A stretch of 6,622 bases of DNA from Candidatus Bathyarchaeum sp. (GTDB lineage: Archaea > Thermoproteota > Bathyarchaeia > Bathyarchaeales > Bathyarchaeaceae). The stretch spans positions 1-6,622 of the forward strand of contig SOJY01000094.1 of NCBI GenBank assembly GCA_004376385.1. Direction: 5' to 3'. The notes beneath the pieces are model-generated. The model was not told where the DNA came from and made no database searches. It worked only from the letters and a program-made list of their open reading frames with translations. Within the stretch, counting starts at the first letter, position 1, and each line of letters begins with the position of its first letter. Both the position numbers and the translations under genes were made by a program. Shown here piece by piece: positions 5,721 to 6,622 of this stretch.

Positions 5721-5744
5721 CAAACCCACACGCACATTTCAATA

Positions 5745-5867
5745 TCAATCTTTGAATTTCTGCATTTTTTCAAGCTTTCTCTGCAGCTTCTGTATGCATA
5801 GACGCAGTTTCTTTTCGTAATCTTCGCGGGTTATGCGCGCGCGTTGTGCTCTAACTATTCGACTAAT
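5745..5867 (-). other. Short charged open frame lacking a standard start, after eL33
   Basis: Between TGA (5870-5868) and TGA (5747-5745) the minus strand is open for 40 codons encoding a basic, helix-prone peptide: R-A-Q-R-A-R-I-T-R-E-D-Y-E-K-K-L, then I-Q-K-L-Q-R-K-L-E-K-M-Q. The composition looks like real coding sequence rather than a shadow, with regular hydrophobic spacing as in a coiled coil. The only ATG is six codons from the end; upstream candidates are ATT or ATA, overlapping the eL33 stop, without a ribosome site. It could be a gene with a non-standard start, a remnant, or a fragment displaced by an indel or sequencing error. I recognise no family. Confidence 0.3.
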
Positions 5868-6124
5868 TCAACGGTTGTTCCTAAAGCCTGGCCTGGCACG
5901 CCTTTCTGGAACTTGACCCTAACTACGCCTTTCTTGCCGTGGACCCCCGCAATTGTCCCTATAAGCTTGCTGTTTCCCTGCTTCCAAACTACTTTTCTAT
6001 TAAATAGCTGACCTGCTAGAGAGGCGGAATTTACATGTGCAAATTGGATTAGGCACTCCTTCGGATTTTGCGTTCCGATGCCTATCCTATAGTTTAGTAT
6101 TGTTCCATAAATTGGCTGAGACAA
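5855..6124 (-). CDS. rpl35ae: Large ribosomal subunit protein eL33 (L35Ae)
   Basis: An 89-residue basic protein of the archaeal/eukaryotic 50S/60S subunit. Family blocks are G-T-I-L-N-Y-R-I-G-I-G-T-Q-N (7-20), E-C-L-I-Q-F (23-28), R-K-V-V-W (43-47) and the strongly conserved H-G-K-K-G-V-V-R-V-K-F-Q-K-G-V-P-G-Q-A-L-G (62-82). Length is normal. The start is TTG (6124-6122): an in-frame TGA lies three codons upstream, and GGTGA (6135-6131) sits 6 bases before it, a strong archaeal Shine-Dalgarno. It is divergent from alba, and both have similar promoter boxes. A start-less charged frame follows on the same strand. Confidence 0.96.
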   Translation of the reverse strand: MSQPIYGTILNYRIGIGTQNPKECLIQFAHVNSASLAGQLFNRKVVWKQGNSKLIGTIAGVHGKKGVVRVKFQKGVPGQALGTTVELVE

Positions 6125-6164
6125 AAGTTTTCACCGTTGTAATCTGCCGTTATAGGAGCATACT

Positions 6165-6176
6165 GGCTTTTAAAGC
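6165..6176 (-). promoter_or_regulatory. rpl35ae: Promoter box of eL33
   Basis: The minus strand reads GCTTTAAAAGCC here, a TATA-like box whose predicted start site, near 6145, leaves a leader of about 20 bases containing GGTGA. The core TTTAAAAGC is identical to the core of the alba promoter box. Confidence 0.5.
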
Positions 6177-6299
6177 TATATAGCTTCGTGTTATCCTGTG
6201 GTTTAAACACGTTAAGGCGGTTCCACCCAACATATGCACGCAAGATGTCTGTCATAGAGATATGGTATCGTCTTGATCCTTTGTTCTGACTTAACAAGA

Positions 6300-6346
6300 G
6301 GTTTTAAAAGCGAGACCATTCATCATTAACAGCACAAACAACGGAG
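6300..6346 (+). promoter_or_regulatory. albA: Promoter box and ribosome site of alba
   Basis: GGTTTTAAAAGCG (6300-6312) contains a TATA-like box about 50 bases before the ATG. The start site would be near 6332, giving a 24-base leader with GGAG at 6343-6346, 9 bases before the ATG. It shares the TTTAAAAGC core with the divergent eL33 promoter. Confidence 0.5.
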
Positions 6347-6355
6347 AAACTAGAA

Positions 6356-6622
6356 ATGAGCAAAAAATCTAGCGACTCAAACGTAATATACGTAGGAAGA
6401 AAACCCCCCATGAATTATGTGTTAGCCATCGTAACCGCTTTCAGCGGAGCCGAAGTAAAAGAGGTTACCGTGAAGGCGAGAGGACAAGCCATAACAACAG
6501 CAGTCGACGCAGTTGAAATAGCTAGGCGCAAATTCGTGAAAGAAATGATAGCAGACAAAATCGCCATCGGAACCGAAGAGATGCCACCAAGGGAAGGAGA
6601 AAGCAACTCGAGGAATATTTCA
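6356..6622 (+). CDS. albA: Alba family DNA/RNA-binding chromatin protein (3' end cut by the window)
   Basis: The first 89 residues of Alba, a small dimeric protein that coats archaeal DNA and also binds RNA. The signature V-G-R-K-P-P-M-N-Y-V-L-A lies at 13-24, followed by V-K-E-V-T-V-K-A-R-G-Q-A-I-T-T-A-V-D (34-51) and the strand region I-A-I-G-T-E-E (69-75). Compared with Sulfolobus Alba (about 97 residues) roughly 8 residues of the last strand are missing beyond the window edge. ATG is supported by GGAG 9 bases upstream. The residue equivalent to Sulfolobus Lys16, an acetylation site, is Arg15 here, and the next Lys (16) is kept. It is divergent from eL33. Confidence 0.95.
   Translation, partial: MSKKSSDSNVIYVGRKPPMNYVLAIVTAFSGAEVKEVTVKARGQAITTAVDAVEIARRKFVKEMIADKIAIGTEEMPPREGESNSRNIS

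Larger units (their letters stand above)
5491..5744 (+). other. Non-coding region downstream of the flippase gene
   Basis: I see no supportable gene here. A T-tract (5588-5593) after CGCC could help terminate the flippase transcript. From 5609 the strand carries GTTGG-centred repeats: TTGGTCTTATC (5611-5621), TTGGTCTTTATC (5640-5651), GTTGGTTG (5679-5686) and ATTGGTTG (5693-5700). These run into a palindrome at 5704-5720. The base composition is G/T-rich, opposite to the A-rich flippase strand. Confidence 0.5.

Noticed and set aside
6094..6297. Minus-strand frame of 67 codons starting with TTG between alba and eL33
   Set aside because: It overlaps the eL33 promoter, its GGTGA site and the first codons of eL33 in another frame, has no ribosome site before its TTG, and resembles no family I know.
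6318..6328. ATGATGA on the minus strand, like a C box of a C/D guide RNA
   Set aside because: No CTGA D box or C'/D' pair at suitable spacing could be found.
6415..6606. Minus-strand frame opposite alba
   Set aside because: Shadow of the Alba coding sequence, which matches its family along its whole visible length.

Overview
The window is archaeal. It encodes a CTP-type riboflavin kinase with an N-terminal winged helix, an archaeal RibL-type FAD synthetase, diphthine synthase, a DUF357 protein, ribosomal protein eL33 (L35Ae) and the chromatin protein Alba. Promoters look like archaeal TATA boxes about 25 bases before short leaders, and Shine-Dalgarno sites are GGAG or GGTGA. Five of nine inferred starts are GTG or TTG, most of them fixed by in-frame stops just upstream. 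The mix of eL33 and Alba with moderate-to-low GC suggests a TACK-type archaeon (Bathyarchaeia would fit) or a euryarchaeon. Placement is inference; no 16S gene or other lineage marker is present.

Layout. Bases 1-73 (-) hold the GTG start and first membrane helix of a protein running off the left edge. Bases 74-337 contain its candidate promoter and an unexplained start-less minus-strand frame. A methyltransferase of the isoprenylcysteine carboxyl methyltransferase superfamily follows (338-958, +). Bases 959-1299 are non-coding and unusually rich in inverted repeats; the last of these sits just upstream of the TATA box of ribK (1300-2001, +). ribK converges, with a 15-base gap, on a three-gene minus-strand operon transcribed dphB - DUF357 - ribL (3526 to 2017), whose genes overlap by 4 and 7 bases. 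Bases 3527-3909 hold the dphB promoter and a symmetric element of nested inverted repeats next to a 526-residue polysaccharide flippase-like gene (3910-5490, +). Bases 5491-5744 hold a T-tract, GTTGG-rich repeats and a palindrome that mirrors a sequence upstream of the flippase. The right end carries divergent eL33 (5855-6124, -) and alba (6356-edge, +), expressed from near-identical TTTAAAAGC promoter boxes.

How the genes relate. RibK phosphorylates riboflavin to FMN and RibL adenylates FMN to FAD, so the convergent pair covers both flavin cofactor steps. RibK's winged helix and the palindrome before its promoter fit self-regulation. DphB (eEF2 modification) and eL33 are translation genes and Alba is chromatin. 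The flippase differs in base usage from the housekeeping genes and is bracketed by a 24-base inverted repeat matching at 21 positions, so it may be an acquired islet. No CRISPR array, tRNA, rRNA or transposase gene was recognised. The most novel-looking signals are the symmetric element upstream of the flippase and the inverted repeat pair flanking that gene.
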